Part shown: piece by piece, positions 47,057-56,650 of the stretch
How the letters are laid out: every line of letters begins with the position of its first letter
Position numbering within the stretch: the first letter of the stretch is position 1
Assembly (NCBI GenBank): GCA_963736355.1
Contig: CAVTOO010000004.1
Coordinates: 372,001 to 436,000, forward strand
Origin: CAVTOO01 sp963736355
Lineage (GTDB): Bacteria > Pseudomonadota > Alphaproteobacteria > Rhizobiales > Xanthobacteraceae
DNA: 64,000 bases
Reading direction: 5' to 3'
Notes under the pieces: model-generated
What the model was told of the DNA's origin: nothing
Seen by the model: the letters and a program-made list of their open reading frames with translations, nothing else
The model's database searches: none
Program-made: the position numbers and the translations under genes

Positions 47057-47767
47057 TCAGGTGCCCTGGCTTTGCGCAGCAAACGTCTCGGTGTCCTGAG
47101 ATGTCGCTGCAAAGGCGAGCGTGTAGTGTCCCGTCGTTGAATTCTCCTGAGCGCCCGAAAGCTGCAGAGCACGCGACGAGAACTGGCTGGCAGAAGCTTC
47201 GATCACCACGTCAGTATCGTAGCCGGAAAGCAGCACAATCCAATCCGCAGTGCTGTCCGCCCCGCGGATTTGTTGCTCCGTCGTGGGGCTGTTCGTTTTA
47301 GGTGTGTCGGTGATCAGCAGGTGGGCTCCGGTCAACCCCGGCTTTGCGCTCCAGTCGCGAAGACTTTTCACTAGCGCAGTCTTTAGATCAGCCTCCCTCC
47401 CAGCTTCCGGGCAAAGACGTATCGTCGCAACCGAAGCTGCGATTCCACCTCCGAAGCTCGCTTCCACCCGGCACTGACTGCGAACCATGTTCAGATGGTG
47501 CGGCATCATTTTGGTTGACCACGGCGTGGGAGCATTCAGCCGATCCAGATACCCCGTCGATGTGAGCGTTTCATAGTGTTCCAACTCGTACAGCACGAAG
47601 AAATCGCCCGGTTCAAGAACGCTGGTCCAGCGCGAGCCGCGCCGAAAGCCGGGAATGCTCATCCGTTCGGGAAAATGCTCGTGCGAATGCCAGTCGCCGA
47701 ATTCCGCCCGTTGCTCGGGAGGGATGGACCACCACATCGCAACCGCGGCCTTACCTAGAAGCGACAT
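47057..47767 (-). CDS. EthD-like protein of unknown function
   Basis: A 236-residue protein beginning MSLLGKAAVAMWWSIPPEQR (an ATG 12 bases earlier, 47779, is possible). It has a DWHSHEHFPERMSIPGF segment like the EthD-type proteins at 26122 and 31931, then FVLYELEHYETL. The second half (residues about 120-236) looks like a related but diverged repeat, with TALVKSLRDWSAKPGLTGAH and DWIVLLSGYD. It lies upstream of the CaiB operon on the same strand; the operator sits between them. Confidence 0.6.
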   Translation of the reverse strand: MSLLGKAAVAMWWSIPPEQRAEFGDWHSHEHFPERMSIPGFRRGSRWTSVLEPGDFFVLYELEHYETLTSTGYLDRLNAPTPWSTKMMPHHLNMVRSQCRVEASFGGGIAASVATIRLCPEAGREADLKTALVKSLRDWSAKPGLTGAHLLITDTPKTNSPTTEQQIRGADSTADWIVLLSGYDTDVVIEASASQFSSRALQLSGAQENSTTGHYTLAFAATSQDTETFAAQSQGT

Positions 47768-47855
47768 GCCAAGCCTCATGTGCGTTGTGGTTCATTGTCG
47801 TGTTCCTGGCGCGACGTGGAACATTATAGGCACGACGCCGGGCGATTTGCATGTC

Positions 47856-48905
47856 TCAGCGAGCCGGCGCCGACCGCATGCCCGCTAAGCGACGGCCAAA
47901 ATCAATGACCGGGAGTTCGATCACGCGATACATCAGCGCGGCCGCCGGCACGGTCACCGCAAGACAGAAGGCTGCGGTCAGAAGGCCGCCGGTCACGCTG
48001 TCGTCGCCGAATGCGAGATAGCCCAATCGTATCGCCAGGAAGTGAAGCAGATACGCTCCATAAGACCGTTGTCCCAGATAGACCAGCGGTTGCCAGGTCA
48101 GGATGCATGACACCGCTGTTTCCTGCACAATCGCGTAGGCGGTCAGGTAAGTCGCCGTCAAGGCAACCACCGTGAGCTGCTCGGTGTAATTCAGCATCGC
48201 AGCCGTCGCGACGACGAGCGTGATGGGAACGAGCACTGAGACACGCGTCGCCTTCGCAATCACGGCGTAGGCCTGCGGGCGCTCGAGTGCGAATGCCAGC
48301 ATCGCGCCGAACAAAAGCGCGCAATAGGCCTGGGCGAGAAACGATCCCACGGCCGTCAACAGTGCAGCGGTGATCGCGGTCACGGCGAACCGCCAGTTCT
48401 GGTTCCTGATCAGCAGAAACAGAACCGGCGGAAAGAACAGATAGAATTTCAATTCGATGCCGACCGTCCATGAATGCGTGAAGATACTGAAGCCGTTGCG
48501 GCTCGAATATTCCGGCATGAATGTCAGGAAATACGGCAGGCGCTCCATGAAAGACGCGTAGTCGCCCGGCGAAGGCTCGATTGCAAAGCACGCCAGCCAG
48601 TAGATCAGGATCGCGGTCGCGTAAGCCGGCACGATACGGCAAAATCGCTTGACCAGAAAAGGCCCGAACGCGATACGGCCAGCGCGCTTCTCTTCCCGCA
48701 TCAGCAGCATGGCGATCAGATATCCGCTGATCACCAGAAATATCCAGACCGCCGCCCATCCGTGCAAAGCGGCAAAGAGCGGCACGATCGGGATATGCGC
48801 GGTGATCACGAGGAGAAAGCCAAGCGCACGCAGACCATCAAAGGCCGGACGGTGGCTGTCGGTGAGATAGGTTTCGTAGCTCAGTCCATGGGATTCTGGA
48901 GTCAT
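47856..48905 (-). CDS. Acyltransferase 3 family membrane protein (OafA-like)
   Basis: This 349-residue protein has about ten hydrophobic segments. The family 3 opening is FDGLRALGFLLVITAHI, with the conserved R and catalytic-type His, then WIFLVISGYLIAMLLMREE and FLVKRFCRIVPAY. The conserved SWTVGIELKFYLFFPPVLF follows. Members O-acetylate or succinylate surface polysaccharides or antibiotics. The start is taken at MTPESHG (48905). It has no clear link to the catabolic cluster. Confidence 0.8.
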   Translation of the reverse strand: MTPESHGLSYETYLTDSHRPAFDGLRALGFLLVITAHIPIVPLFAALHGWAAVWIFLVISGYLIAMLLMREEKRAGRIAFGPFLVKRFCRIVPAYATAILIYWLACFAIEPSPGDYASFMERLPYFLTFMPEYSSRNGFSIFTHSWTVGIELKFYLFFPPVLFLLIRNQNWRFAVTAITAALLTAVGSFLAQAYCALLFGAMLAFALERPQAYAVIAKATRVSVLVPITLVVATAAMLNYTEQLTVVALTATYLTAYAIVQETAVSCILTWQPLVYLGQRSYGAYLLHFLAIRLGYLAFGDDSVTGGLLTAAFCLAVTVPAAALMYRVIELPVIDFGRRLAGMRSAPAR

Positions 48906-49092
48906 CGGCGAGCGTATTATCGGACTGATCCCGTTTTGACCACGGCCGCGCATTGGAACCGCACGGAACTATTGTCAGTGCTGACGCCGTTGCTGCTCTG
49001 GTCGCGCGCCTCGTTTGTATCTAAATGGTTCCCTTGAGCGATCAAACGCGCGAATCCTGAGCGCGGGACAAGATCAAGAAATAAGGAACGAC

Positions 49093-49272
49093 ATGCGGTT
49101 TCAGATCGAAGTGAGCACGCTGGACGGGAAACTGGTGTTCCACAAGGATAAGGCGGCCGACGCCATCGATGTGGCGCGGGGCGCCAAGAGCAATCTCGGC
49201 GTCACGATCACCGACACGTCCGATGGCAAAACCTACAAGCCCGAGGACTTCGACACGTTGCTCGCGAAATAG
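49093..49272 (+). CDS. Small conserved-looking protein, 59 residues
   Basis: A short frame MRFQIEVSTLDGKLVFHKDK...TDTSDGKTYKPEDFDTLLAK with AAGGAA before ATG 49093 and good codon pattern. It is probably a small cytosolic alpha/beta protein. No family is recognised. It lies alone between the acyltransferase and the convergent tartrate dehydratase gene. Confidence 0.55.
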   Translation: MRFQIEVSTLDGKLVFHKDKAADAIDVARGAKSNLGVTITDTSDGKTYKPEDFDTLLAK

Positions 49273-49290
49273 CAGAACCGATCGCCTTGC

Positions 49291-50455
49291 TTACTCGGCA
49301 AGTTCTCGCATCACCTTGATGAGATCGGATTTTCCTTCAAATCCGATTCCGGGCAGGTCCGGCATGGTGATGTGGCCGTCCTCGACTTTCACGGAGTTGG
49401 GGAATCCGCCGTAAGGCTGGAAGAGATCGGGATAGCTCTCGTTGCCGCCGAGACCGAGACCCGCTGCGATGTTCAGCGACATCTGGTGCCCGCCATGGGG
49501 AATGCAGCGCGCGGGTGACCAGCCATGCTGCGCCAAAACATCGAGTGTCCGCAGGTATTCGACCAGCCCGTAAGACAGGGCGCAATCGAATTGCAGCCAG
49601 TCGCGATCGGGCCGCATGCCGCCATAGCGGAGCAAATTGCGCGCGTCCTGGTGCGAGAACAGGTTCTCGCCGGTGGCCATCGGGCCCGGATAAAACTCCG
49701 ACAGCGCCGCTTGCAGCGCGTAGTCGAGCGGATCTCCGGCCTCTTCGTACCAGAACAGCGGATAGTCGCGCAGCATCTTGGCGTAGGCGATGGCCGTTTC
49801 CAGATCGAAGCGTCCGTTGGCATCGACCGCCAATTGCGCCTCAGAGCCAATTTCCTTGAGTACCGCTTCGATCCGCGCGCGGTCCTCGTCAACAGGTGCG
49901 CCGCCGATCTTCATCTTGACGACGTTGTAGCCGCGCCGCAGATAGCCGCGCATCTCCGCCTGCAGCGCGGAGTTGTCCTTGCCCGGATAGTAATAGCCGC
50001 CGGCGGCATAGACGAACACGCGTGGATTGGCGTCGCGGCCTTTCATGCTCTGCAAGCAGGCGAAACAGCGGTTGGCCCGCGATCTTCGCCACCGCATCCC
50101 AGATCGCCATGTCGAGCGTGCCGACCGCGACCGAGCGCTCGCCATGGCCTCCCGGCTTTTCGTTGGACATCATCGCCGCCCAGATGCGGTGGGGGTCGAG
50201 ATTTGTTCCGGCATCATTGAGCAGCGTCTTGGGATCGGCCTCGACGATGCGGTTACGAAAGCGCTCGCGGATCAGGCCGCCTTGTCCGTAGCGGCCGTTG
50301 GAATTGAAGCCGTATCCGACCACGCGACGGCCGTCGCGCACGACATCCGTGACCACCGCAACGAGGCTGGCCGTCATTTTCGAGAAGTCGATATAGGCGT
50401 TCCGGATGGGGGACGCGATCGGCTTGGTGATTTCGACAACATCCACGATGCGCAT
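49291..50455 (-). CDS. tarD: D-tartrate dehydratase, enolase superfamily (one frameshift)
   Basis: The enzyme dehydrates D-tartrate to oxaloacetate with Mg2+. Removing one base near 50050 gives 387 residues closely matching my recollection of the characterised Bradyrhizobium enzyme: IRNAYIDFSKMTASLVAVVT, GYGFNSNGRYGQGGLIRERF, and VVKMKIGG with the catalytic lysine. Metal ligands are in VDANGR, WYEEAGDP and MATGENL; the catalytic histidine is in CIPHGGHQMSLNIA. GFEGKSDL is at the end. No dedicated tartrate transporter adjoins it; the TTT system at 36151 is a candidate. Confidence 0.9.
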
Positions 50456-50608
50456 GCCGGCTCCTCAAGCCCTTATTCAGAACGACGTTTCGCCATTCTA
50501 GTTACCGATGAATGGACAGTGAGGCAACGCCACGACAACGGCACTGCAAAATAAGGGTAGATCGTCCGTTCCGAACTGTGTAAACGGACGCTCCTTCTAG
50601 GAGCACCC

Positions 50609-51865
50609 ATGTCAGCCTGCGGACTTGATTTCGGGACGTCGAATACGACGCTTGGGACGCTTGTGGGCGGACAGCCGGTTCTGGTCGAACTGGACGCGGG
50701 GCAGACGGCTATTCCGAGCGCCATTTTTTATGAGCTGGATGGCGCCGCACTGGTCGGCCGCGCCGCCATCGAGGCATATGTTGACGGTGTGTCCGGGCGC
50801 CTGATGCGCAGCCTGAAATCGCTGCTCGGCACGTCGCTCATCGAGGAGGTGACGCAGGTCGGCCGCGAGCGCGTGTCGTTCAGGGATGTCATTGCCTACT
50901 ACATCGGTGCGGTAAAACGGCGGGCCGAGCAATCCGTCGGTCACGAACTCCGCTCCGTCGTTCATGGCCGCCCGGTGCATTTCGTCGACAATTCGCCAGA
51001 GGCGGACGCGGCCGCCGAACAAACATTGCGCGACATCGCCCATGAAGTGGGTTTCGCCGACGTCACGTTCCAGCTTGAGCCCATCGCCGCGGCGCTGGAC
51101 TATGAACGGCAAATCACCGGCGAGGAGATCGCGCTGATTGCCGATATCGGCGGCGGCACGTCCGATTTCTCGATTGTGCGTCTCAGCCCCGCGCGGCATC
51201 TGAAAGCCGATCGCTCATCCGATGTTTTGGCCAATGACGGCGTGCGTATCGGCGGCACTGATTTCGATTACCAGCTCAGTCTGGGAACGATCATGCCGCT
51301 GTTCGGCTATCGTAGCGCAATGAAGCGCGCCGGAACGGAAGTGCCGCCGCGCTATTTTTACGAGCTGGCAACCTGGGCCAACATCAACAGGATGTACGAG
51401 CGCAAGGTGATGAACGAAGTTCTTCAGGTGCGTTTTGAGTCGGCACAGCCTGAACTGGTCGACCGCCTCGTTCGGGTGCTCGATGAACAGCGCGGCCATA
51501 CGCTCGCGATGGAAGTTGAAGAGGCCAAGATCGCGCTGTCGGATAAGAAGAAATTCGATATGTCGTTCGACTGGGTGGAGCCGGGTTTAAACGTCGCTGT
51601 GACCCAAAAGGATCTCGTCACCCACACGGGACGACTGGCAGCGAATATCGCGGCCAGAATAACGAAATGCCTTCAGCAGGCAGGGCTCACTGCGAAGGAC
51701 ATTGACGCGGTATTCCTGACCGGAGGATCGGCTCAACTCGCGCATGTTCGCGAGGCCATCGTCAAGATGGTGCCGGCCGCACGACTGATTGAAGGTGATA
51801 AATTCGGCGCGGTCGGCAAGGGTTTGACCATCGAGGCAGGCCGCCGATACGGACCGGGCGCTTAA
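50609..51865 (+). CDS. Short Hsp70-like ATPase (YegD type)
   Basis: A 418-residue protein consisting essentially of the actin/Hsp70 nucleotide-binding fold: phosphate-1 GLDFGTSNTTLGTLVGG, phosphate-2 IADIGGGTSDFSIVRL, adenosine motif VFLTGGSAQLAHVREAI. The substrate-binding beta domain of DnaK is missing, and residues 240-330 form an inserted helical part. YegD-like proteins are uncharacterised, presumed chaperone-like ATPases. GGAGCACC precedes the ATG. It is divergent from tarD. Confidence 0.85.
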   Translation: MSACGLDFGTSNTTLGTLVGGQPVLVELDAGQTAIPSAIFYELDGAALVGRAAIEAYVDGVSGRLMRSLKSLLGTSLIEEVTQVGRERVSFRDVIAYYIGAVKRRAEQSVGHELRSVVHGRPVHFVDNSPEADAAAEQTLRDIAHEVGFADVTFQLEPIAAALDYERQITGEEIALIADIGGGTSDFSIVRLSPARHLKADRSSDVLANDGVRIGGTDFDYQLSLGTIMPLFGYRSAMKRAGTEVPPRYFYELATWANINRMYERKVMNEVLQVRFESAQPELVDRLVRVLDEQRGHTLAMEVEEAKIALSDKKKFDMSFDWVEPGLNVAVTQKDLVTHTGRLAANIAARITKCLQQAGLTAKDIDAVFLTGGSAQLAHVREAIVKMVPAARLIEGDKFGAVGKGLTIEAGRRYGPGA

Positions 51866-51870
51866 GGCGG

Positions 51871-52089
51871 CTATTCGGGCCGCACCTGTCGCAGAAGTTC
51901 TTTCGCTTCCTTCGCGGACTTCGCGGTAAACACCATCCAGCAATTCATCGTCGTGAGTTCGTCGCTGCATTTGAAGCAGAGCGCCAGCTCATGATGATTG
52001 TCGGCAGCCTTGTCCGATGTCGCTGCGATGATGTGGTTGGTCACCTTGCAGTTCGGGCAGGGCATGGTCAGCGTTTCTTCGGTCAGCAT
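51871..52089 (-). CDS. Small zinc-ribbon-like protein
   Basis: A 72-residue protein with two CxxC knuckles, MPCPNCKVTN and LCFKCSDEL, that could bind one zinc ion, then a helix (AKSAKEAKELLRQVRPE). The start is at 52089 (after GAGGAC) or at the internal ATG 52065, just before MPCPNC. It converges on the Hsp70-like gene with a five-base gap. No family is recognised. Confidence 0.6.
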   Translation of the reverse strand: MLTEETLTMPCPNCKVTNHIIAATSDKAADNHHELALCFKCSDELTTMNCWMVFTAKSAKEAKELLRQVRPE

Positions 52090-52260
52090 AGGTCCTCGGC
52101 AGCCACATGGGTCGCGGCCAACCTACACCACTGCGCGCCATCAAAAAAGGGCGGCCTGAGCCTCTTCGCCCGGTGAGTACTGAGCACGCCGCACAGCAAC
52201 GGCCGAAAGACAGCTTGAAGGATCAAGCCGTGAAATTCTGGATGGGATTCATCCCGGCCT

Positions 52261-53259
52261 TCATCGCGATCCGCTCGTGCGAAACTGTGTCGGAGAGCAT
52301 CCGAATCGGGCGCGGAAACGCCGGTTGAAATACGACGCCTCATGAAATCCGCAGACATAGGCGATGTCACTGATCTTCATGCGGTCATGACGTGGGTCGG
52401 ACAGCATCACGCGCGCCTTCTGCAACCTCAGCTCGTTGACACGATCGGTGAAGCTCCGGCCCGCCCCGTGCAGCAACTCTTGAACGTAGCGTGTCGACAG
52501 GTTCAGTCGCCGTGCCAGCTGGCGATGAGAGAAGGCTGGATCTGGAAAATTGGCGGCGATATCCGATAGCGCATCTTGCAAGTGTACTGCTCGCAGACCG
52601 CGCAGTCGCGCTATCTCGGCCTCAGTTGTCTTTTCTCCGAAAGACAACGCGACAAGGTCTATCAGCGTCGAGCTAATGTGCTCGATCAGTGCCGGTGTGA
52701 GAGGTGATCCGCCATCCTCAAGGAGAATGTCGATATACCGACGCAGGTGCCGCAGCGGCTCGCAGCCGGGTTCGATGGAAATGCCAACCAGATCTTCCGC
52801 GTCTTCAACCAGGTCCAGTAGGCGACGGCGGGGAAGGGCAATGGCGAGCCATCGGTTATCGGCGCGGCTGCGGATCTCTCCGCTCTCCGTGTTGGTGACA
52901 AGCACCGCGCCACCGGCATGGATCGTGCCTTCGCGTCCTATCTGCCGGAACGCCATGGGCGAAGTACCGGCATTGAGGCCCAGCACGAAATCGTCGTTGT
53001 CATCGTCCGCATAACGGGATGTGCGTGCGAAACATTCGATCGTTCCATCGAATCGGCCGATATGGATGCGGCCAAACCGCGTGAACTCGCAACGCATCGC
53101 AAACGGCTTGCCGACAGCCGTCGACAGATCGAAGGCGCGTCCATAGCGCTCCATGAAAAGGTCGCGCCACAGCAGGTAGCGGCTCTGCTCGTCCAGATGT
53201 TTTGGAAGCTCGTCCGAAGAGAATGTCGTGTGCGCGTTGCTTGTGTCAAATGAATGCAT
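52261..53259 (-). CDS. AraC-family transcriptional regulator
   Basis: The 332-residue protein has an N-terminal ligand domain of the AraC-binding-like type 2 (region with CEFTRFGRIHIGRFDGTIEC) and a C-terminal pair of helix-turn-helices: FSHRQLARRLNLSTRYVQEL and ISDIAYVCGFHEASYFNRRF, ending GCSPTQFR. The start is placed at MHSFDTSN (53259); a longer form to 53319 is possible. It is divergent from the triple-barrel gene (289 bases between), so it may regulate it; no operator was identified. Confidence 0.85.
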   Translation of the reverse strand: MHSFDTSNAHTTFSSDELPKHLDEQSRYLLWRDLFMERYGRAFDLSTAVGKPFAMRCEFTRFGRIHIGRFDGTIECFARTSRYADDDNDDFVLGLNAGTSPMAFRQIGREGTIHAGGAVLVTNTESGEIRSRADNRWLAIALPRRRLLDLVEDAEDLVGISIEPGCEPLRHLRRYIDILLEDGGSPLTPALIEHISSTLIDLVALSFGEKTTEAEIARLRGLRAVHLQDALSDIAANFPDPAFSHRQLARRLNLSTRYVQELLHGAGRSFTDRVNELRLQKARVMLSDPRHDRMKISDIAYVCGFHEASYFNRRFRARFGCSPTQFRTSGSR

Positions 53260-53548
53260 TTTGAAATCCGATTTCGCCAAGCAACCATTTTGATATCTGA
53301 ACGATGTTGCTGTCCACATTCAGATTTCGGTGAGGACGCGACGAGGCGCGCTCCGGTTCAAGCCCGGTGCAGTGTTATCCAAATGCTGTGGCGCATCTGC
53401 CACAGCGCCGCAAATGCAGCGTGACACCGCGCGCGCGTCCAAGCCCGGCGCGGGCCCGGACAAGACGGAATCAGAACTCTTTGAGATGAATTCGGCTGCG
53501 ACCGCCCGGATGTTCCGGCTGCGGCGCGGTCTTTGACTGGATGCGGGC

Positions 53549-55617
53549 ATGCGGAATCTGGTGGCTGGAATTGCGGGCGCGGTCCTCCTGTTGGGGGCGG
53601 GCGCGGCGTCGGCGGCGGACAAGGTGCGGCCCGTGACGAACGCCGATCCGTGCGGTGTGGCGCGCTTCAACGGCGCCTATCTGGGCGCCAGCATCGGCAC
53701 CGCTGCCCATACGGCCCTGCGCACCGATGCGGACGAATACTTTCCCGTCGAGGGAAACTATTCCGCGACGCGGATCGGGTTCAGCGGTGGCCTGCAGGCG
53801 GGTTATGACTGGCAATCCTGCAACAAGGTGCTGGGCGTCGTCGCGGATTTCAACTGGGTCGATTCCGTGGTCACAACGCGGATCACGCCAAATCTGGCAA
53901 ACACCACACGAACTATCCAGAGCGGCATGGACTGGTTCAGCACGCTGCGCGCCCGCGCCGGCGTCGCCTCGGGCGATACGCTGTTCTATGTCACGGGCGG
54001 CGTGGCAGCCGCCAGAACGAACCTGACGATCACGGACATCGAGCCGGGCGTCAATCAACGCAACGAATTCACCAATACGAGGCTGGGTCTCGTCGGCGGC
54101 GTCGGCGCCGAGTTCATGCTGGGCGGCAACTGGAGCCTGAGTGCCGAAGCGCTCTACATGCAGTTCAGAAAGGCAAACAATACGTTCCGATGGACCAACG
54201 ACGACTACACTTTCGTGTCGAACGACAGCGCCTTCGTCGGGCGCGTCGGCGTGAACTACCGCTTCGACAATCCGCGTAACGCCAGCGCGTCGATGAATGC
54301 CGAGCGCTGTGGCTCATCCCTGCGGTCCGGCGCATTTCAACGGCGGCTATGTCGGCGCTAACGCCGGCGCGGTCAGCTCCACGGCGTTGCGGCAGGATCA
54401 GGATGCGATCGTGAGCATCCATGGCGATCTGTCAGCCTCGACGAGCGGCGCGACAGCGGGCGCGCAACTCGGCTGGGATTGGCAGTCGTGCGGCCGGCTG
54501 CTCGGCATCGTTGCCGATCTGAATTGGAGTGCAGTGAATACGACTGCGATGGCGGAGCCGCATTCGCCAGGCTATCGCGCGATGGAAGGCCAGTCTGAAC
54601 TGGTTTTCCACGTTCCGCGGCCGCGCCGGCCTCGTTGTCGACGACGCCTTGATCTATGTCACCGGCGGTCCTGCGATCGCCGGGATCGAGTTGGCGGTCA
54701 CTCGGCGCGAAACGAACGTCAATGTTCATCATGCCTTCAACGATATGCGCTGGGGTGCCGCCGTCGGCGTCGGGGCGGAGTTCGCCGTGGCGCGAAACTG
54801 GAGCGTAAACACGGAACTGCTTTACCTTCAGTTCGTGCGCAACGCCCATTCGTTGCAGCGGAACAACAACACATTCAGCATCGAGAATCAGGACTCCGCC
54901 TGGGTCAGCCGCATCGGTCTCAACTATCGCTGGGACAAGCCGCAAGGCGCTCAAGCTTCGGCGACGTCCCGCAGGGCATCCTGCGGACCGTCGCGGTTCA
55001 ACGGCGGCTATATCGGCGGCAATGTCGGTGCGATCCGCCGCACGACACTGACGCGCGACACGGATTCGTATTTCTTTGACAATGTCGAGTGGACCGAAAC
55101 GCGCGGCGGCATGACGGGTGGCGTGCAGGCCGGCTACGACTGGCAATCCTGCGGCAAGGTGTTCGGCGTGGTTGCCGACGCCAACTTTGCCAGGGCCGAT
55201 ACGACCGTGCAGATCTATCCGCACGGTGGCAATGCGGGCGACCTCCAATCCTCTATCCGCAGCGGGATGGACTGGTTCGGCACAGTGCGCGGACGCGCCG
55301 GCGTCGCGATGGATGATGACGCTCGTCTATCTGACGGGCGGTCTGGCGGTCACTGACATCGGAACCGATCTGTCCCAGTCGCAGGGATTTCGCCAGGACA
55401 AGTTCGGCGGAAAGCGCTGGGGCTGGACCGGCGGTGCGGGCGCCGAATTCGCACTCGCCGGCAACTGGAGTGTCAATGGCGAAGTGCTCTACATGCAATT
55501 CGCCAAGGACTTCGCACACGTTCTTCGTGCCTAACCGCCTGCGGACGTTCGAAAGCTATGACTCCGCCTTCATCGGCCGCGTCGGCTTGAATTACCGGTT
55601 CGGGCAGGAGAAAGTGA
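53549..55617 (+). CDS. Outer-membrane protein with three concatenated beta-barrel domains (frameshifted)
   Basis: After removing single bases near 54308, 54590, 55314 and 55520, the gene encodes about 690 residues: a signal peptide (MRNLVAGIAGAVLLLGAGAA) and three homologous barrels of about 220 residues. Each starts with a CG-x-FNG-Y-G block (ARFNGAYLGASIG, AHFNGGYVGANAG, SRFNGGYIGGNVG). Each contains DWQSC, a VTGG or LTGG strand and NWS-x-E, and ends in a G-NYR(F/W) strand. Barrels 2 and 3 join with no stop or frame change. The literal last frame ends at 55703; one more extra base would end it at 55617, before a shared hairpin. Confidence 0.75.
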
Positions 55618-55634
55618 GCGCTGTGCGCGCTCAC
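55614..55634. terminator. Hairpin between convergent genes
   Basis: GTGAGCGC (55614-55621) pairs with GCGCTCAC (55627-55634), loop TGTGC. It overlaps the hydrolase stop and the probable barrel-gene stop. There is no T-run, so it is a possible bidirectional terminator. Confidence 0.5.
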
Positions 55635-56643
55635 TTCAGGAAGTCGAAAATCTCCGCGATCGCTTCGGTGCGTCCGCGCTCGGGCCGGTCGACGATCAGA
55701 TAGTGCGTCGTATTCTCCGGCTCGTAGATGCGAACCTCTTCGGCGTTGACGAGATCCGTCTTGAGCGCGTGAACGTCGCCCTCCCGGTCAGGTCCGGAAG
55801 ACCTCGCTGGCGAATTCCGCCATCTCGCGGTTGAATCGCTCGGTTTGCTCCCAGAACGGCGAGTGTCCGCAGTCCTGGTAGACCGACAGTTTCGAGTGAG
55901 GGATCAACTCGTGGTGCCGGTCTGCCGCTGTTTTCTGGATCAGCGCGTCGTTGGTTCCGTGGCTGATCAGTGTCGGCACGCGCACAGCGCGCTGAGCGGC
56001 CATCGTCTCTTCGACGCGCGGCTGCCAGGATTTCATGAACAGGCTGTACCGCGGCCAGGCGACGATGTTGTAGGCGAGCATCGCCGCGAAATCGTCGGGC
56101 TCGGGTTGGCTCAGGAAGCAGGCGCGCAGAAATGCCGTCGATGAAGCGATGTCGAAGGCAAGGCCGGGGCCGGTGGAGGCCGGCGGCAATGCCGGGCCGG
56201 GACCACTGAAGGCCGGGTCGGCATACGGGACGCGAAGCAATGAAATGCAAACCGGAGATGGCTTTGTCACCATGGACCGCGAGATATTGCCCCATGATGC
56301 GTCCGCCCATCGACCAGCCCGCAAGCATCGGCCGGTCGAGCTTCAGGCCGTCGATGACGGCATCGATGTCGGCGGCCCAGCGGGTTTGATCGCTGTAGAA
56401 GACAGCATCGTCCGGCTTGTCGCTTTCGCCGTGGCCGCGCACGTCGAGCGCGATCAGGCGGAACGGCGCAAGCTCCGGGCTCGCATACTGGCGCACGAAG
56501 CAGAGATGGCTTTGCAGCACGCCGTGGATGAACAGGATCGGCGGTCCGTTCGGGTTGCCCCATTCGCGCACCGAGATGCGCACGCCGTCGGCGGTCGTCA
56601 CGAACTGGTGCCGGCGTGCCTGTATGTCGAGGAAGATAGACAT
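55631..56643 (-). CDS. Alpha/beta hydrolase with extra C-terminal part (two frameshifts)
   Basis: Removing one base near 56240 and one near 55795 yields 336 residues. Motifs are LFIHGVLQSHLCFVRQY (oxyanion region), LDVRGHGESDKPDD, nucleophile serine in LAGWSMGGRIMGQY, acid in LISHGTNDALI and histidine in QDCGHSPFWEQTERF. Unlike most relatives it continues about 60 residues past that histidine with THYLIVDRPERGRTEAIAEI. Probably an esterase or enol-lactonase. It runs eight bases downstream of the next hydrolase gene, in the same direction. Confidence 0.75.
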
Positions 56644-56650
56644 GATGACG

